Counted from the stretch's first letter, positions 34,170 through 45,590 are shown. The stretch is 64,000 nt of DNA from Cunninghamia lanceolata (GCA_027924645.1 BSBN01001225.1:11550001-11614000); one strand, 5' to 3'. Made by a program: numbers and translations. The notes: a model not told the origin generated them from the sequence alone.

Positions 34170-35030
34170 TCAAAATCTGTTTGGCATAGTTTGTGAAATA
34201 AATATGCCATGCTTTGTTTGTTTGACCTCAATGCCAAGAAAATACTTTAGCAAACCTAAGTCTGTCATCTCAAACTCATTCTTCATTACCTCTTTGAAAT
34301 TAGTAATGAAGAGGTCACTATTGCCAGTAAAAATCAGATCATCTACATACAAAACAATAATCAAAATATTACCTTCAGCTGCTTTGATGTAAAGAGTGGG
34401 CTCACTGCTACTTTTGCTAAAGCCATTACTCACTAGATATGAATCTATTCTATTGTACCATGCCCTAGGTGCTTGTTTCAACCCATAGAGGGCTTTCTGG
34501 AGCCTATATACTTTGTCCTCTTGTCCTGAGACTTCATAGCCAGGTGGCTGCTCCACATACACTTCCTCTTTCAACACTCCGTTCAAGAAGGCTGACTTCA
34601 CATCCATTTGATACACCTTCCATTTGTGTTGGGCTGCAATTGCTATGACTGCTCAAACTGTTTCCATCCTTGCAATTGATGCATATGTCTCATCAAAATC
34701 TCTTCCAGGCTGCTATTTGTACCCTTTGACAACTAGCCTTGCCTTATGTCTTTCAATCTTTCCTTCAGCAGTAGACTTGGTCTTGTAGACCCACTTAACT
34801 CCAATCACTTGTTTACCCTTGGGTAAGTCAGTTAGCTGCCACGTGTCATTCCTCTCTATGGCATCTAATTCTTCATCCATGGCCTTGCACCATTTTTCTT
34901 CCTTCACAACTTCTTCAAAGTGCGTTGGATCACTACATGAAAATAATGCAAAATTCATATTCTTATCATCATCAGCATACCTTGTGCTATCATAAATCTC
35001 CCTCACACTCCTTGTCCTCTGTGGCATCAA
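34170..35030 (-). pseudogene. Reverse transcriptase of outer copia
   Basis: The N-terminal part (34713-35030) has EEKWCKAMDEELDAIERNDTW, GVKWVYKTKSTAEGKIERHKARLVVKGYK. After a break near 34700 the next frame (34170-34616) has YQMDVKSAFLNGVLKEEVYVEQPPGYE, LYGLKQAPRAWY, and the catalytic LYVDDLIFTGN, then EFEMTDLGLLKYFLGIEV. The catalytic Asp pair is intact. Confidence 0.92.
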
Positions 35031-35039
35031 TGATGTGAG

Positions 35040-35330
35040 TGTAGGGTCTAAATTACCTCTAGAGCTGCTACTGTTCTGACCTCTGGAGCTACTGTACTGC
35101 TGACCTCCAGAGCTGTTGCTTTGCTAAACTCTGGAGCTACAGATCTTTGGAGTTACAAACCTCTGAAGCTGCTATGTTGTTGTCCACCTCCAGAGCTGCT
35201 CTACTGAACACCTCTGGAACTACTATTTTCCAATGCTCTACAATAGTTTCTCCCCGAGCTGCTGCTCTCCGGAGCTCCTCCAGAGTTGCTGTCCTCCAGA
35301 GCTTCTTCATCTTCAAGGGGTATTGTGACT
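35040..35330 (-). repeat. CTCTGGAGCTGCT microrepeat tract between integrase and RT
   Basis: At least twelve diverged copies of a 12-27-bp phrase built on CTCTGGAGCTGC/CTCCAGAGCTGC lie in the coding hinge between integrase and RT. On the minus strand they encode Ser/Ala/Glu-rich low-complexity text. The same word recurs in the 3' UTR and in the LTRs of this element. Confidence 0.8.
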
Positions 35331-35339
35331 GAAATACCC

Positions 35340-36460
35340 GTGGTGCTGTCCACCATTCCATCCCATTCTTAATTCTCAATGAACTCAACGTCCCTGCTGA
35401 TCACAACCTTTTTGGTGATGGGATTATACAACCTGTAGGCTTTTGACTCTTCATTATAACCTATGAAGATACATTTTTTACCTCTATTATCAAATTTCTG
35501 CCTCTTCTCCTTAGGCATGAATGCATATGCCACACACCCGAAGATTCTTAGGTGTTCAACACTCCATTTGCTATTTGTCTACGCCTCTTGAGGAATCCTA
35601 TCACGAACAACCTTAGTAGGGCAACTATTCAATAGGTAAACTGTTGTTGCTATAGGTTCACCCCAAAAATCATGTGATAGTCCTTTTGCTTTCAGCATGC
35701 TTGCTGCCATCTCTTGAATGGTTTTGTTTTTCCTTTCAACCACTCCATTTTTCTATGGAGTATACCTAGTTGTAAACTATTTTTCTATGCCTTCATTCCT
35801 ACAGAAATTTAGAAATTCTTTAGAGATATACTCTCCCCCTCTATTCATTCTTAGGGCCTTGATATAGTGGTCACTTTGCTTTTCAACTAAGGCCTTAAAC
35901 CACTTGAATTTCTCGAAGGCTTCTGATTTGTTATTCAAAAAATATACCTAGATTTTCCTGTTGTAATCATCTATGAAAGTCATGAAATAAGTATTTCCAG
36001 CCAAGGTGTGGGTTTTCATGGGACCACACAAATCTAAGTGCACCAACTCCAATGGTGCTTTTTCCCTTCTAGAACACCCTGATTGAAAGGGTTGTCTATG
36101 TTGCTTTCCTAAAATGCAGGCTTCACATTTACCATCGGGCTCTACAATGTTTGGTAGCCCTTTAACCATGCCTTTCTTGGACAATAAACTTAAACCAAAA
36201 AAACTTAAGTGCCCATACCTCAAATGCCACAGTTTGGATGGGTCTTTGATGACTGTTCTAAAGGCAGATTGCTGCCCCACTACTGTGAGCACCAGAGATA
36301 GTGTCAGGAACTGCACCAGAGATAGCGTCGGAGATGGCACCAGAGACTCAATATGTATCCTAAGAGGAAACATTCTGTTTCTTGTCATATGCACTGTTGC
36401 AATCACTTTCTTGTTGCCTCCTTTGTCAAATATTGTGCACTCTCCATTCTCCATCAAGAT
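35340..36460 (-). pseudogene. Integrase of outer copia
   Basis: The frame at 35948-36457 carries LWHLRYGHLSFFGLSLLSKKGMV, CEACILGKQHRQPF (HHCC zinc-binding domain) and ELVHLDLCGPMKTHTLAGNTYFMTFIDDY with the first catalytic Asp. Below 35948 degenerate frames hold the D/E core and the FGC(V)AYAF-, GYNEESKAYRLY-like C-terminal text to about 35340. A short internal repeat at 36275-36350 encodes SLVPSPTLSLVQFLTLSLV. Confidence 0.85.
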
Positions 36461-36469
36461 ATTATAACC

Positions 36470-36757
36470 ACTTTAGACCATCTAGCCAATGCTTAATAGG
36501 TTATGTTTTATGCCTAGGGCATAATAGACATCCTAGATCACCCTTCTTTCACCATTCTTGGATTGGATGTTGACTGTACCTTTTCCCATGACAGGAACTT
36601 GCTCATTATTTCCCATTTTGATTTTAGTTTGTATGCTGCTATCTATGGAGGTAAAGAAGTTTTTGATACCACTCATGTGGTTGCTACAACCCTTGTCTAA
36701 ATACCATACTTCATCACTACTCCTCTCAGCAAGGTTGTAAACAATAAATACATTTGA
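36470..36757 (-). pseudogene. Protease region of outer copia
   Basis: Minus-strand text between gag and integrase includes DEVWYLDKGCSNHMSGI-like sequence (near 36690-36650), with a degenerate protease active-site loop, and FTSIDSSIQTKIKMGNNEQVPVMGKG-like sequence. Only disrupted frames are present. Confidence 0.65.
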
Positions 36758-37291
36758 TTATTTTTCATTTTTAGCCTTGTTCTCATTTGTTACATTAGCA
36801 TTTTGGCCTCCATGATCATGTTGTTTCTTCCTACACTCACTTGCATAGTGACCAAACTTATGACAGTAATAACATTGAACATTGTTTTGGTCATACCTCT
36901 GATTAGAATTGTTCTTCTTCTTGTCTTGGTAGTTTGGTTGTGAGATGCTTGCCTCTTCTTGGTTGTTTGAACTTCCTCTTCTAGAGTTGCTTCTTCCTCT
37001 ACCTCTTTGACTTCTACCTCTGTTGTTTCTTCCTCTTCCCCTACCTCTTGCATTGGTTTGAGCCTTGAAGGCTTTCTCTAGGGAAGGAGCGGATCTATTC
37101 AACCATTGCTCATGGGTTTGTAGTGAACCCATCAACTCATCAACTATCATCTTGGACAAATCCTTAGCCTCTTCAATGGCTATGACAATAGGGTCAAATC
37201 TAGAAGGTAGAATCCTTGGGATTTTCTCAATAATCCTTTGATCATCCATAGTTTCTCCATTTATCCTAAGCTGATTTATCATGGTAGAAAC
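36758..37291 (-). pseudogene. gag C-terminal part of outer copia
   Basis: Minus strand: INQLRINGETMDDQRIIEKI, RFDPIVIAIEEAKDLSKM, ELMGSLQTHEQ (UBN2-type gag), then an Arg/Gly/Asn-rich tract (GRGRGRNNRGRSQRGRGR) and the zinc knuckle CYYCHKFGHYASEC. The upstream half of gag lies at 43723-44153 beyond the nested element. The junction keeps the reading frame across the TSD (TRVS|TMINQL). Confidence 0.92.
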
Positions 37292-38425
37292 TGTAAGGAA
37301 AGCAAAGATGCGGAATACAACTTCCCTAATGTTAATTCAAAGGGGATAATGCAGACAGGTAACGTTTAATTCAAATGCAAAGATAAACACACGAGAAAAT
37401 AATACTGAATAAACATACAAGATAACAGAGAACAACACCAGATGTACGTGGGAAAACCCTTTTGGGTAAAAAACCCACCACCACAAGAGAGACATTCTTT
37501 ATTTACAATAAGCTTAGAAAGGTTACAATAAAGATCCCAACCTTCTTGCTCAGGTATCGATCATACAAAACAATTCACTTTCTCTGCACATCTACAGAAT
37601 GAACAATTTGATCGAATCTCATCATCAACTTCAGACGACCTCTCCAAATCTATATATATTACAGTCTTCAAGAGCAAAACCATTTTTAATTTCTACCTTA
37701 ACTATTCATTCCAACTGACCCAACATCGCTATCTTACAACCGTCGCATAACTATTCATATTCATGTGAGACCTTTAGTCCCACATTCACCAGTTCAAGTT
37801 TGACATCCTGGTTTATATCCACAGACACTCAGTAAGACTATCGTCGACAATTTTGTTGCTGACGATGCCAGTCTATACCTCATCGGAATAGCCCAAACCA
37901 TCGGAGACCACTTCACCATTCACACCGATGGTTCCTTGTCCCACCGATGCCCAAACCTTCATCCTTCATCAGAGTAACAAAAGACCGTTAGAGAGACACT
38001 TTGAAACTGCACCGATAGTTATGGTCTTGCCGATCCATGCCTTCATCGAAAATACTCAAAACTATTGGAGTGACTTCTCAAAGATGGATCGATAGTGGTT
38101 ATCATGCCGATACATTGATCTTCATTGGAATGACTCATGCTGATGCCAACTCCCATTGGAGTAACCCAAACTATCAGAACGACATTTGCAAACTAAGCCA
38201 ACAAAGATTGTCATGCCGATAACTAGCTCATCGGTGAAACCTTGTAGATCGCCCAAAGACTTCTCACTCCCGTCGATAATGAAAGTCTACCCAATAGCTC
38301 ACTACCCTCGGTGAGACCTTACAGATCGGTGTAACATTAACAAAGTCTGCTGATGCTCCAGTGTGGCCAATGACCAAGGAATTAATGAGGTTTCAAGCAA
38401 TAACTTGAGACATTAGATCTCTTCA
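37292..38425 (-). repeat. 3' LTR of inner copia
   Basis: TGTAAGGAAAGC...CTCTTCA on the plus strand, 1134 bp, the same length as its partner. The minus-strand PPT AAGTGGGAGAT (38436-38426) adjoins it. The interior is rich in CATCGGAGT-like words on the plus strand. Confidence 0.95.
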
Positions 38426-38474
38426 ATCTCCCACTTGTCGAAGAGATTACTGCTACCTCTTAATCCTCATATGA

Positions 38475-39164
38475 TTACTGAGAATTATGGGCCTGAAGAC
38501 CCATTTCATCTGAACACCATTTGAACTTGGTTGTGCTCATTGGTTTAGTCAAGGCATCTGCAACATTATCCAAAGTATCAACCTTTTCCAGCTTTACCTT
38601 TTTGTCTTCCACCATATCACGAACAAAGTGATATTGGACATCAATATGTTTTGTCCTAGCATGAAAAGTAGGATTTTTCACCAAACAGATAGCACTTTGA
38701 CTGTCACAATGAATTTGAATTTGCGTTGCATCAAAACTGACATCAGAACACAACCTCTTCAACCAAACGACTTCTTGGCATGTACGAGTAGCTGCCATAT
38801 ACTCTACCTCTGTTGTGGACAAAGCGACTACAGTGTGTCGCTTGCTCATCCAACTGATAGCACCACCATTTAACGTGAATACATATCCACTGGTGGATCT
38901 TCTACTGTCAATGTCCCCTGCCCAATCAGAATCAACATATCCCTGAATGCTGATAGATTTCTGAGATCCAATTGAGTTTCCATGATAGCAAATAGCATAG
39001 TCAGAAGTTCCCTTCAAATACCTCATAACTCTCTTCACAGCATCCCAATGTGATTTGCCAGGATTTGCCATAAATCGGCTCAAAACTCCCACTGCCTGGG
39101 CAATGTCTGGTCTGGCATAGACCATTACGTACATTAAACTGCCAAAAACACTTGCATAAGGCAC
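38475..39164 (-). pseudogene. RNase H of inner copia
   Basis: The intact frame holds YASVFGSLMYVMVYARPDIAQ, GVLSRFMANPGKSHW, GYVDSDWAGDIDSRRSTSGYVF, SWMSKRHTVVALSTTEVEYMA, IHCDSQSAICLVKNPTFHART, DVQYHFVRDMVEDKKVKLEKV and DALTKPMSTTKF. All expected acidic residues are visible (DSDWAD-type, E of EVEY, D of HCDS). It is joined to RT upstream by a 1-nt frameshift near 39165. Confidence 0.93.
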
Positions 39165-40210
39165 TTTTTCATGTCATCAATTTCATTCAAAGATTTTGGA
39201 CAATCTTCAACAGATAGTTTCATTCCCTGTAAAACTGGAACAACTAACTGTTTGCAATCAGACATATTAAATTTATTAAGAACATTGGTAATATACTTGC
39301 TCTAGCTAAGCCAAAGCTTTCTACTAGATCTGTCCCTTTTGATTTCCATTCCCAGAATGTACTTTGCTGCCCCCAGATTCTTCATTTCAAATTTCAAGGA
39401 CAACTGAGATTTTAAATCTGAGATCATCCCCTTACCATTGCCAATGAATAACATGTCATCCACATATAGTGCAATTATAAGAATTCAATCACCATCAATT
39501 TTATAATAGACACAATGATCAGATTTAGACCTCACATATCCCAAAGATAAAACATACATATCGAATTTCTAATACCACATTCTAGGAGATTGCTTCAAAC
39601 CATAAAGAGACTTTTTAAGTTTACATACCAGATGTTCTTTACCTTTTACCACAAAATGCTCTGGCTGAGACATATAAATTTCTTCTTCAAGGTCCCCATG
39701 AAGAAATGTTGTCGTCACATCCATCTGCTCAATTTCAAAGTCATATGTTGCTGCAAGTGACAACATAAATCTAATGGATGTTAGCTTAGCTACCGGAGAA
39801 AAGATTTCTCCATTATCTATACCTTCCTTTTGAGAATACCCCTTAGCAACCAGTCTTGCCTTGTACTTATCAATACTACCATCTGGACTATATTTCTTTT
39901 TAAATACCCACTTACAGCCCACAGGTTTTCTACCTTTAGGTAAGGGCACCAGATCCCAGGTTCCATTTTTCTCCAATGATGACATTTCGTTAACCATGGC
40001 TTCCAACCAAGAATCTGAATCAGGTAAACTAATAGCTTCTTTCATTGTCCTAGGTTCATCAGTATCAGTAAGCAAAGAATAGGCACAACTTGAATCAAGT
40101 ACTGAAAATCCATACCTATTTGGTTGTCTTCTTTCACGTGTAGACCTCCTCAACGACTGAGGTGCAGGTTCAGGTTCTTGCTCTAGATCTGAATCTTCAG
40201 AGCTACTCAA
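39165..40210 (-). pseudogene. Reverse transcriptase of inner copia
   Basis: Minus strand: [121 protein letters not shown]. After stops and a frame change at about 39569, LYVDDMLFIGNGKG (near 39460) supplies the catalytic YVDD, followed by FEMKNLGAAKYILGMEI. Near intact but broken. Confidence 0.92.
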
Positions 40211-40338
40211 ACTCCCTTCTGAATCATCTACACTTGGTGCTTGTTGTTCCTCTTTTATAGGGGTCAGAGGAATATTAACAACACTCTTTTCTTTCTTCTC
40301 TTTTGTCTTCTCCGGCTGAGGATCAATAACTAAAGGTT

Positions 40339-41490
40339 TCAGCTCTCTGAAATTACATTCCTGCTGTAAATTACTTTTTCAATTTCAGGATTCCAAAGCT
40401 TGTACCCTTTAACACCGACTCCATAGCCAATAAAGATACATTTAACTGCCTTGTAATCCAGCTTAGATCTTTTTACCTCAGGAATATGAGCATATGCCTC
40501 ACAGCCAAAGACACGAAGATGTCTTAGAGAGGGCTTCTTTCCAGACCATGCTTCCATAGGCATCTTATCAACCAATGCTGAAGTAGGAGAACGATTCAGC
40601 AAGTAACAAGCCGTAGCAACTGCCTCAGCCTAGAACCTTTGTTCAAGACCAGCATAACTCAACATACTTCTTGCTTTCTCCATCAATGATCGATTCAACC
40701 TTTCATCAACTCCATTTTGTTGTGGAGTATAAGGTGTAGTTTTATGCCTTTTTATTCCATGATCAATACAATATTTATCAAAATCTGCATTGCAATATTC
40801 ACCATCGTTATCCGTTCTCAAACATTTTATTTTTCTACTAGTCTGATTTTCCACAAGAGTTTTAAATTCTTTAAACCGACTGAACACTTCTGATTTATTT
40901 TTCAAAAAATATACAAATGCCCTCCTTGAATAATCATCAATAAACGATATGTAGTATCTTGATTTAAACAGAGAAGGAACATCAACTGGACCAAAAACAT
41001 CAGAATGCACATAGTCCAGAACACCAGAAGATTTATGAGAACTAGAGTAAAAAGAAACACGGTTCTATTTTCCATATATGCAATGTTCACAGAAATCAAA
41101 CTCCAGATTACAATCAATCAGCCTATCTACCAGGGTTTTGTTTTTCAAGGTTTTTAAACCTTTTTCACCTATGTGACCAAGTCTATGATGCTAGAGCATT
41201 GTTTTCTCTGCAGGAAGTTTAACTTCCATAGAGTTTGCATCATGTGTTACAATAGTAGCTTTTTCTGATTTTACAGAGACACTATTACAGCACACTAGTT
41301 TAGTATCTAACCCATACAAAGTTCTAATGCGTTCACCCTTTGCCAGTACAATAGAACCTCTAGTCATCTTATAGCCACCATTCACAAAAGTAACTTGCAC
41401 TCCAACATCATTAAGCTTACTAACAGAAAGTAAATTTTGAGCCAGACCTGGTATGTGTAATACTCCATTCATTCCCTTTACTCTGCCATT
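40339..41490 (-). pseudogene. Integrase of inner copia
   Basis: LHIPGLAQNLLSVSKLNDVG (41472 downward) links protease to integrase. The HHCC region (HHRLGHIGEKGLKTLKNKTL-like and CEHCIYGK-like) is degenerate near 41200-41050. The core at 40630-41010 has HSDVFGPVDVPS, YYISFIDDYSRRAFVYFLKNKSE, CLRTDNDGEY and TPYTPQQNGVDERLNRSLME; the three catalytic acids are visible. The frame at 40339-40602 holds LNRSPTSALVDKMPMEAWSGKKPSLRHLRVFGCEAYAH. A stop separates the two frames. Confidence 0.9.
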
Positions 41491-41496
41491 CGGGAA

Positions 41497-42492
41497 CTAG
41501 ATTCTGACTCTTCCTTGGCCTATAATTTCTAGTGTCGAATCACTTGCCAGGAACACGTTCCCACTAGCATACGGTTCATACTTAGTGAACCATTCTCTGT
41601 GAGATGTCATATGAAAAGATGCTCCTGAATCCACCAGCCATACATCTTCGGATGTAGGCGTTGCCAAAGCAGCAATGAAGGCATCAGCATCACTCTGAGA
41701 AGAATCGGTGTCAGAGAAGTTCTTCTTCTTCTTCTTTTTCTTCTTTTTGCAGTCTCTTCTGATGTGCCCTTTCTGCCCACAATTCCAACACTTCACCTTG
41801 GACTTTGTGCCAGGAGATTTTGATCTCCCCTCTGATTTGGACTTAGACTTCTTGTATTTCTTCTTGCCTCTTTCCTTTGATCTACCTCGAACGGACAGGG
41901 CCTCTTTGGCCATCTTAGAAGATTTCCTCTGCATCTCTTCAGATAACAGTGAGGCAACAACTTCTTGAATTTTAAACGTGGTTGTTGTACTTCCAATAGC
42001 CATCACAAGATGATCCCACGAGTCAGGTAAGGAACACAACAAAAGCATACAGCGGTCTTCCTCTTCTACTTTTACACCTACAGAAGTCAACTGTGCAACA
42101 ACCATATTAAATGAGTTCAGATGGTCTGCTACAGATGCTCCTTCATCCATCTTCAAAGAGTACAACTTATTTCTGAGGAAAAGTTTATTCACCAAGGACT
42201 TGCCCTGATAAATATCTCTCAACTTCTTCCACAAAGTGTTTGTAGTCTTCTCCTCATGGACGTTCAATAGAACATAATCTGCTAAACTTAACCTTATCAG
42301 TCCTTTGGCTTTCCTATCTGCCATGTCCCAGTCTTCTTGCTTCATGCCTTGAGGTTTAGTCCCAGACACAGCAACCCAAAGATCTCTGTCGACCAGCAAA
42401 TCTTCAACCTTAAGCTTCCACAACTCAAAGTTTGTGCCATTGAACTTTTTAATGTCTATTTTTCCTGATGTACTTGCCATCTTATTTAACAA
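41497..42492 (-). pseudogene. gag-protease of inner copia
   Basis: An intact 331-codon frame opens with MASTSGKIDIKKFNGTNFELW and has KKLRDIYQGKSLVNKLFLRNKLY, EEDRCMLLLCSLPDSWD (UBN2-type gag), a Lys/Ser/Arg-rich linker, the zinc knuckle CWNCGQKGHIRRDC, a poly-Lys run from an (AAG)n tract (about 41713-41757), and the protease site VWLVDSGASFHMTSHREWF with its catalytic Asp. It ends at a TAG replacing a probable Gln codon (RVRI*FPNGRVKG). Confidence 0.93.
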
Positions 42493-42572
42493 AATAGACC
42501 TCTACAGAACTCCCACACTCACAAAACTAACACAAAAAACCCAACCTACCAACAAGGATAACACAACTGGCC

Positions 42573-42586
42573 AGGCTCTGATACCA
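42573..42586 (-). promoter_or_regulatory. tRNA primer binding site, inner copia
   Basis: The minus strand reads TGGTATCAGAGCCT, 2 nt from the LTR, complementary to the iMet tRNA 3' end. Confidence 0.9.
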
Positions 42587-42588
42587 CT

Positions 42589-43722
42589 TGTAAGGAAAGC
42601 AAAGGTGCAGAATACAACTTCCCTAATGTTAATTCAAAGGGGATAATGCAGACAGGTAATGTTTAATTCAAATGCAAAGATAAACACACCAGAAAATAAT
42701 ACTGAATAAACATACAAGATAACAGAGAACAACACCAGATGTACATGGGAAAACCCTTTCAAGTAAAAAACCCACCACCACAAGAGAGACAATCTTTATT
42801 TACAGTAAGCTTAGAAAGGTTACAATAAAGATCCCAGCCTTCTTGCTCAGGTATCGATCATACAAAATAGTTCACTTCCTCTGCACATCTACAGAATGAA
42901 CAATTTGATCGAATCTCATCATCAACTTCAAACGACCTCTCCAAATCTATATATATTATAGTCTTCAAGAGCAAAACTATTTTTAACTTCTGCCCTAACT
43001 GTTCGTTCCAACTAACCCAACATCGCTATCTTAGAACCGTCGCATAACTGTTCGTATTCATGTGAGACCTTTAGTCCCACATTCACCAGTTCAAGTTTGA
43101 CATCCTGGTTTATATCCACAGACACTCAGTAAGACTATCATCAGCAATTTTGTTGCCGACGATGCCAGTCTATACCTCATCAGAATAGTCCAAACCATCA
43201 AAGACCACTTCACCATTCACACGGATGGTTCCTTGTCCCACCGATGCCCAAACCTTCATCCTTCATCGGAGTAACAGAAGACCGTCGGAGAGACACTTTG
43301 AAACTACACTGATAGTTATGGTCTTGCCGATCCAAGCCTTCATTAGAAAGACTCAAAACTATCGGAGTGACTTCTCAAAGTTGGATCGATAGTGGTTCTC
43401 ATGCCGATACATTGATCTTCATCGGAATGACTCATGCCAATGCCAACTCCCATCGGAGTAACCCAAATTGTTGGAGTGACATTTGCAAACCAAGCTGACA
43501 AAGATTGTCATGCCGATAGCTAGCTCATTGGTGAAACCTTGCAGATTGCCCAAAGACTTCTCACTCCCGCCAATAGTGAAAGTCTACTCGATAGCTCACT
43601 ACCCTCGGTGAGACCTTGTAGATCAGTGTAACATTAACAAAGTCTGCTGATGCTCCAGTGTGGCCGATGACCAAGGAATGAATGAGGTTTCAAGCAGTAA
43701 CTTGAGACATTACATCTCTTCA
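42589..43722 (-). repeat. 5' LTR of inner copia
   Basis: 1134 bp, the partner of 37292-38425. The minus strand starts TGAAGAGATG and ends GCTTTCCTTACA, next to the PBS. Confidence 0.95.
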
Positions 43723-44153
43723 GAAACCCTAGTGTGAAAGTTTGAAATAGACTCATTGTCCCTCATTTGCAAAGTTTCAAAATCTCTTCTTAATAGCTGG
43801 AGCTTTACCAATCTCACCTTATCAGTCCCCTTATAACTATTTTACAATATTTCCCATGCCTATTTTGAGTAGTTTGCTGCTACAATGTGGGGGGAAATAG
43901 CCTCTGTCAAGGTTGCCTCAATCAAACTGAGGGCTTTTGCATCCTTCATATGGGTTTCTTTCAATTGGTTTCTTTGGGCATTAGATAGGGCTGCATAGGT
44001 TGTTGGGTCTGTAGTATCTGTGAGCCCATTGATGACCAGCTCCCATAGATCATTAGCAACCAATATGGTTTTCTTCTTCTTAGCCCAGATATCATAATTT
44101 TTTCCATAAAAATTCAGTGGCTGCTGCCATCCTTTGCTATCCCCACCTGCCAT
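43723..44153 (-). pseudogene. gag N-terminal part of outer copia
   Basis: Opens MAGGDSKGWQQPLNFYGKNYDIWAKK and has NDLWELVINGLTDTTDP and DAKALSLIEATLTEAISPHI. After two stops it continues LLRRDFETLQMRDNESISNF to the junction with the nested element. UBN2/DUF4219-type copia gag. In-frame stops replace Gln codons (YSK*AWEIL*NSYKG). Confidence 0.9.
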
Positions 44154-44245
44154 TGCTTCTCAAATATGAGAAGGCTGATAATGCTTGGAGAATCTAGGGC
44201 TTTTACAAAACACCCACAAAAGAAACTAACTGCCCAGAAAAATAG

Positions 44246-44258
44246 GGCTTTGATACCA
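44246..44258 (-). promoter_or_regulatory. tRNA primer binding site, outer copia
   Basis: The minus strand reads TGGTATCAAAGCC, 2 nt from the LTR end. It is an iMet-type PBS with GAG changed to AAG. Confidence 0.85.
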
Positions 44259-44260
44259 CT

Positions 44261-44824
44261 TGTTGGCAGGTAGGGGAGGAAATGGTTGTCCAAACAATGC
44301 TACAACACAGTGGATAGCAGAAAACAAACACAAACAGAGAGAGAGAGAGAGAATACACAATGAAAACAAAATATATTTATATTTTCCATTTTAAAATACA
44401 TTAAAAAATTTCTTACAAACTGATGCAGAGCTACTGCTCTATTTTTCTGATTTGCCCCAATCACTGGAGCTGCAAACTATTTCAATTTTGGAGCTGCTTG
44501 TAGGAACTCTGTAGCTGCTTGTGCGTACCCTATGCTGCTGTAAACAAAACCTTCTATTCTCTGCAAATATTCTCCTTCACATTCCTTCTACTGCTACAAG
44601 CTTTTCTTCTCTCTTTTTTTCTCTAACTAACCATTTCATTCTTCTATTTTGTCTTATCTATCCTTGCCAGAAATCTGGTACTCAACCTCATTCAAAATTC
44701 AAAATTACCTACCACAAATGAATGTTGGCAGGCCAACGATTGCTGGGGCTGATTTTGGAAATCCCCAAGTCTGACGCAGGGGTAGGGTGAATAAATGCTT
44801 TGACTCAGATTATTAATTCCAATA
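44261..44824 (-). repeat. 5' LTR of outer copia
   Basis: 564 bp, the partner of 32515-33073. It contains a (GA)n run at about 44336-44353. The plus-strand end reads ATTCCAATA (CA decayed to TA), then the TSD GTAAG. Confidence 0.92.
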
Positions 44825-44829
44825 GTAAG

Positions 44830-45590
44830 TAGGTGTACAACCAAATTCCACAAACATTTGCTAGCATCCTCCCATTTTGTGCCCGAGTGGGAGATGAATA
44901 TAGGGTATAGACATCCATTAAAGCATAGTCAAAGGAGGATTTATGTCAGATATTGTAGTTGTAGCCACCCTGGTAGACATGTCTACAAAATGTGGAAGCT
45001 TAGACAAGGCGTTGATATGTTTAACAACATGCCTCATAGAAATGCGGTCTTATGGAATGCATGATTGGACAATATGCACAAAATGGTTTTGTTGAAAAGA
45101 CCTTAGAAACTTTGGAAGCAAATTCAAATGACTGTTATCGGCCTATCAAGGATAAAGAAACCTTAAAGAGAACCCATACATGCATGATGTAGAAACATAA
45201 ATGACATACATGAACTTTGATAAAATCGCTCAAAGAAATGTGGTCTCATGGAGTGCATAACCTATGCCAGCATCTTCCTAACCTGTGCCAACATCTTCAC
45301 AACTTAGAAAAGGAAATGGATATCTAGGAAAGTATAATTGAAAGTAGGATTTTGTCAAAAGTTGTAGTCTGAAATGTTCTGGTAGACGTGTAGGCAAAAT
45401 GTGTAAGTATAAGACAAAGCATGTAAATTGTTTCACATAATTCCTTAGGAGCCACCATCCCATTGAAACACCACTGTTGCAAGATATACACAAAATGGGT
45501 TTGCTAAAGGTGCCCCAGGGAAATGAATAAAGCAAGTGAAACCAAATCCCACAAGCTTTGCAAGTATCATCGACAACCTGTGCCAACATC
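44830..45590 (+). pseudogene. PPR protein pseudogene, right fragment
   Basis: Directly after the copia TSD the text reads VGVQPNST, then LASILPFCARVGD, MSDIVVVATLVDMSTKCGSLDKA, a frameshift, DMFNNMPHRNAVLWNA. Further copies follow: NFDKIAQRNVVSWSA near 45213-45258, degenerate KACKLFHIIP near 45410-45450, and VKPNPTSFASIIDNLCQHL near 45537-45590. This is the characteristic 'GVKPNSTTFASILPACA' linker of plant PLS/DYW-type PPR proteins. Joined with 32090-32514 it is one decayed gene copy. No DYW motif is seen. Confidence 0.8.

Larger units (their letters stand above)
37292..43722 (-). mobile_element. Inner Ty1/copia retrotransposon nested in gag, minus strand
   Basis: Two 1134-bp LTRs (37292-38425 and 42589-43722) flank a complete copia gag-pol order in minus orientation. 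The TSD GAAAC is exact at 37287-37291 and 43723-43727. The 6431-bp element sits within the outer copia gag. By-eye comparison of the LTRs gives about 77 differences (about 7%), mostly transitions. Pol is damaged by few stops and frameshifts, so it is the least decayed element here. Confidence 0.95.
32515..44824 (-). mobile_element. Outer Ty1/copia retrotransposon, minus strand
   Basis: LTRs at 32515-33073 and 44261-44824 flank copia coding in minus orientation, with the TSD GTAAG exact at 32510-32514 and 44825-44829. The 12.3 kb span includes a nested 6.4-kb copia element at 37292-43722; without it the element is about 5.9 kb. It inserted into a PPR pseudogene. It is unrelated in LTR sequence to the Sirevirus-like elements. 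Confidence 0.93.
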
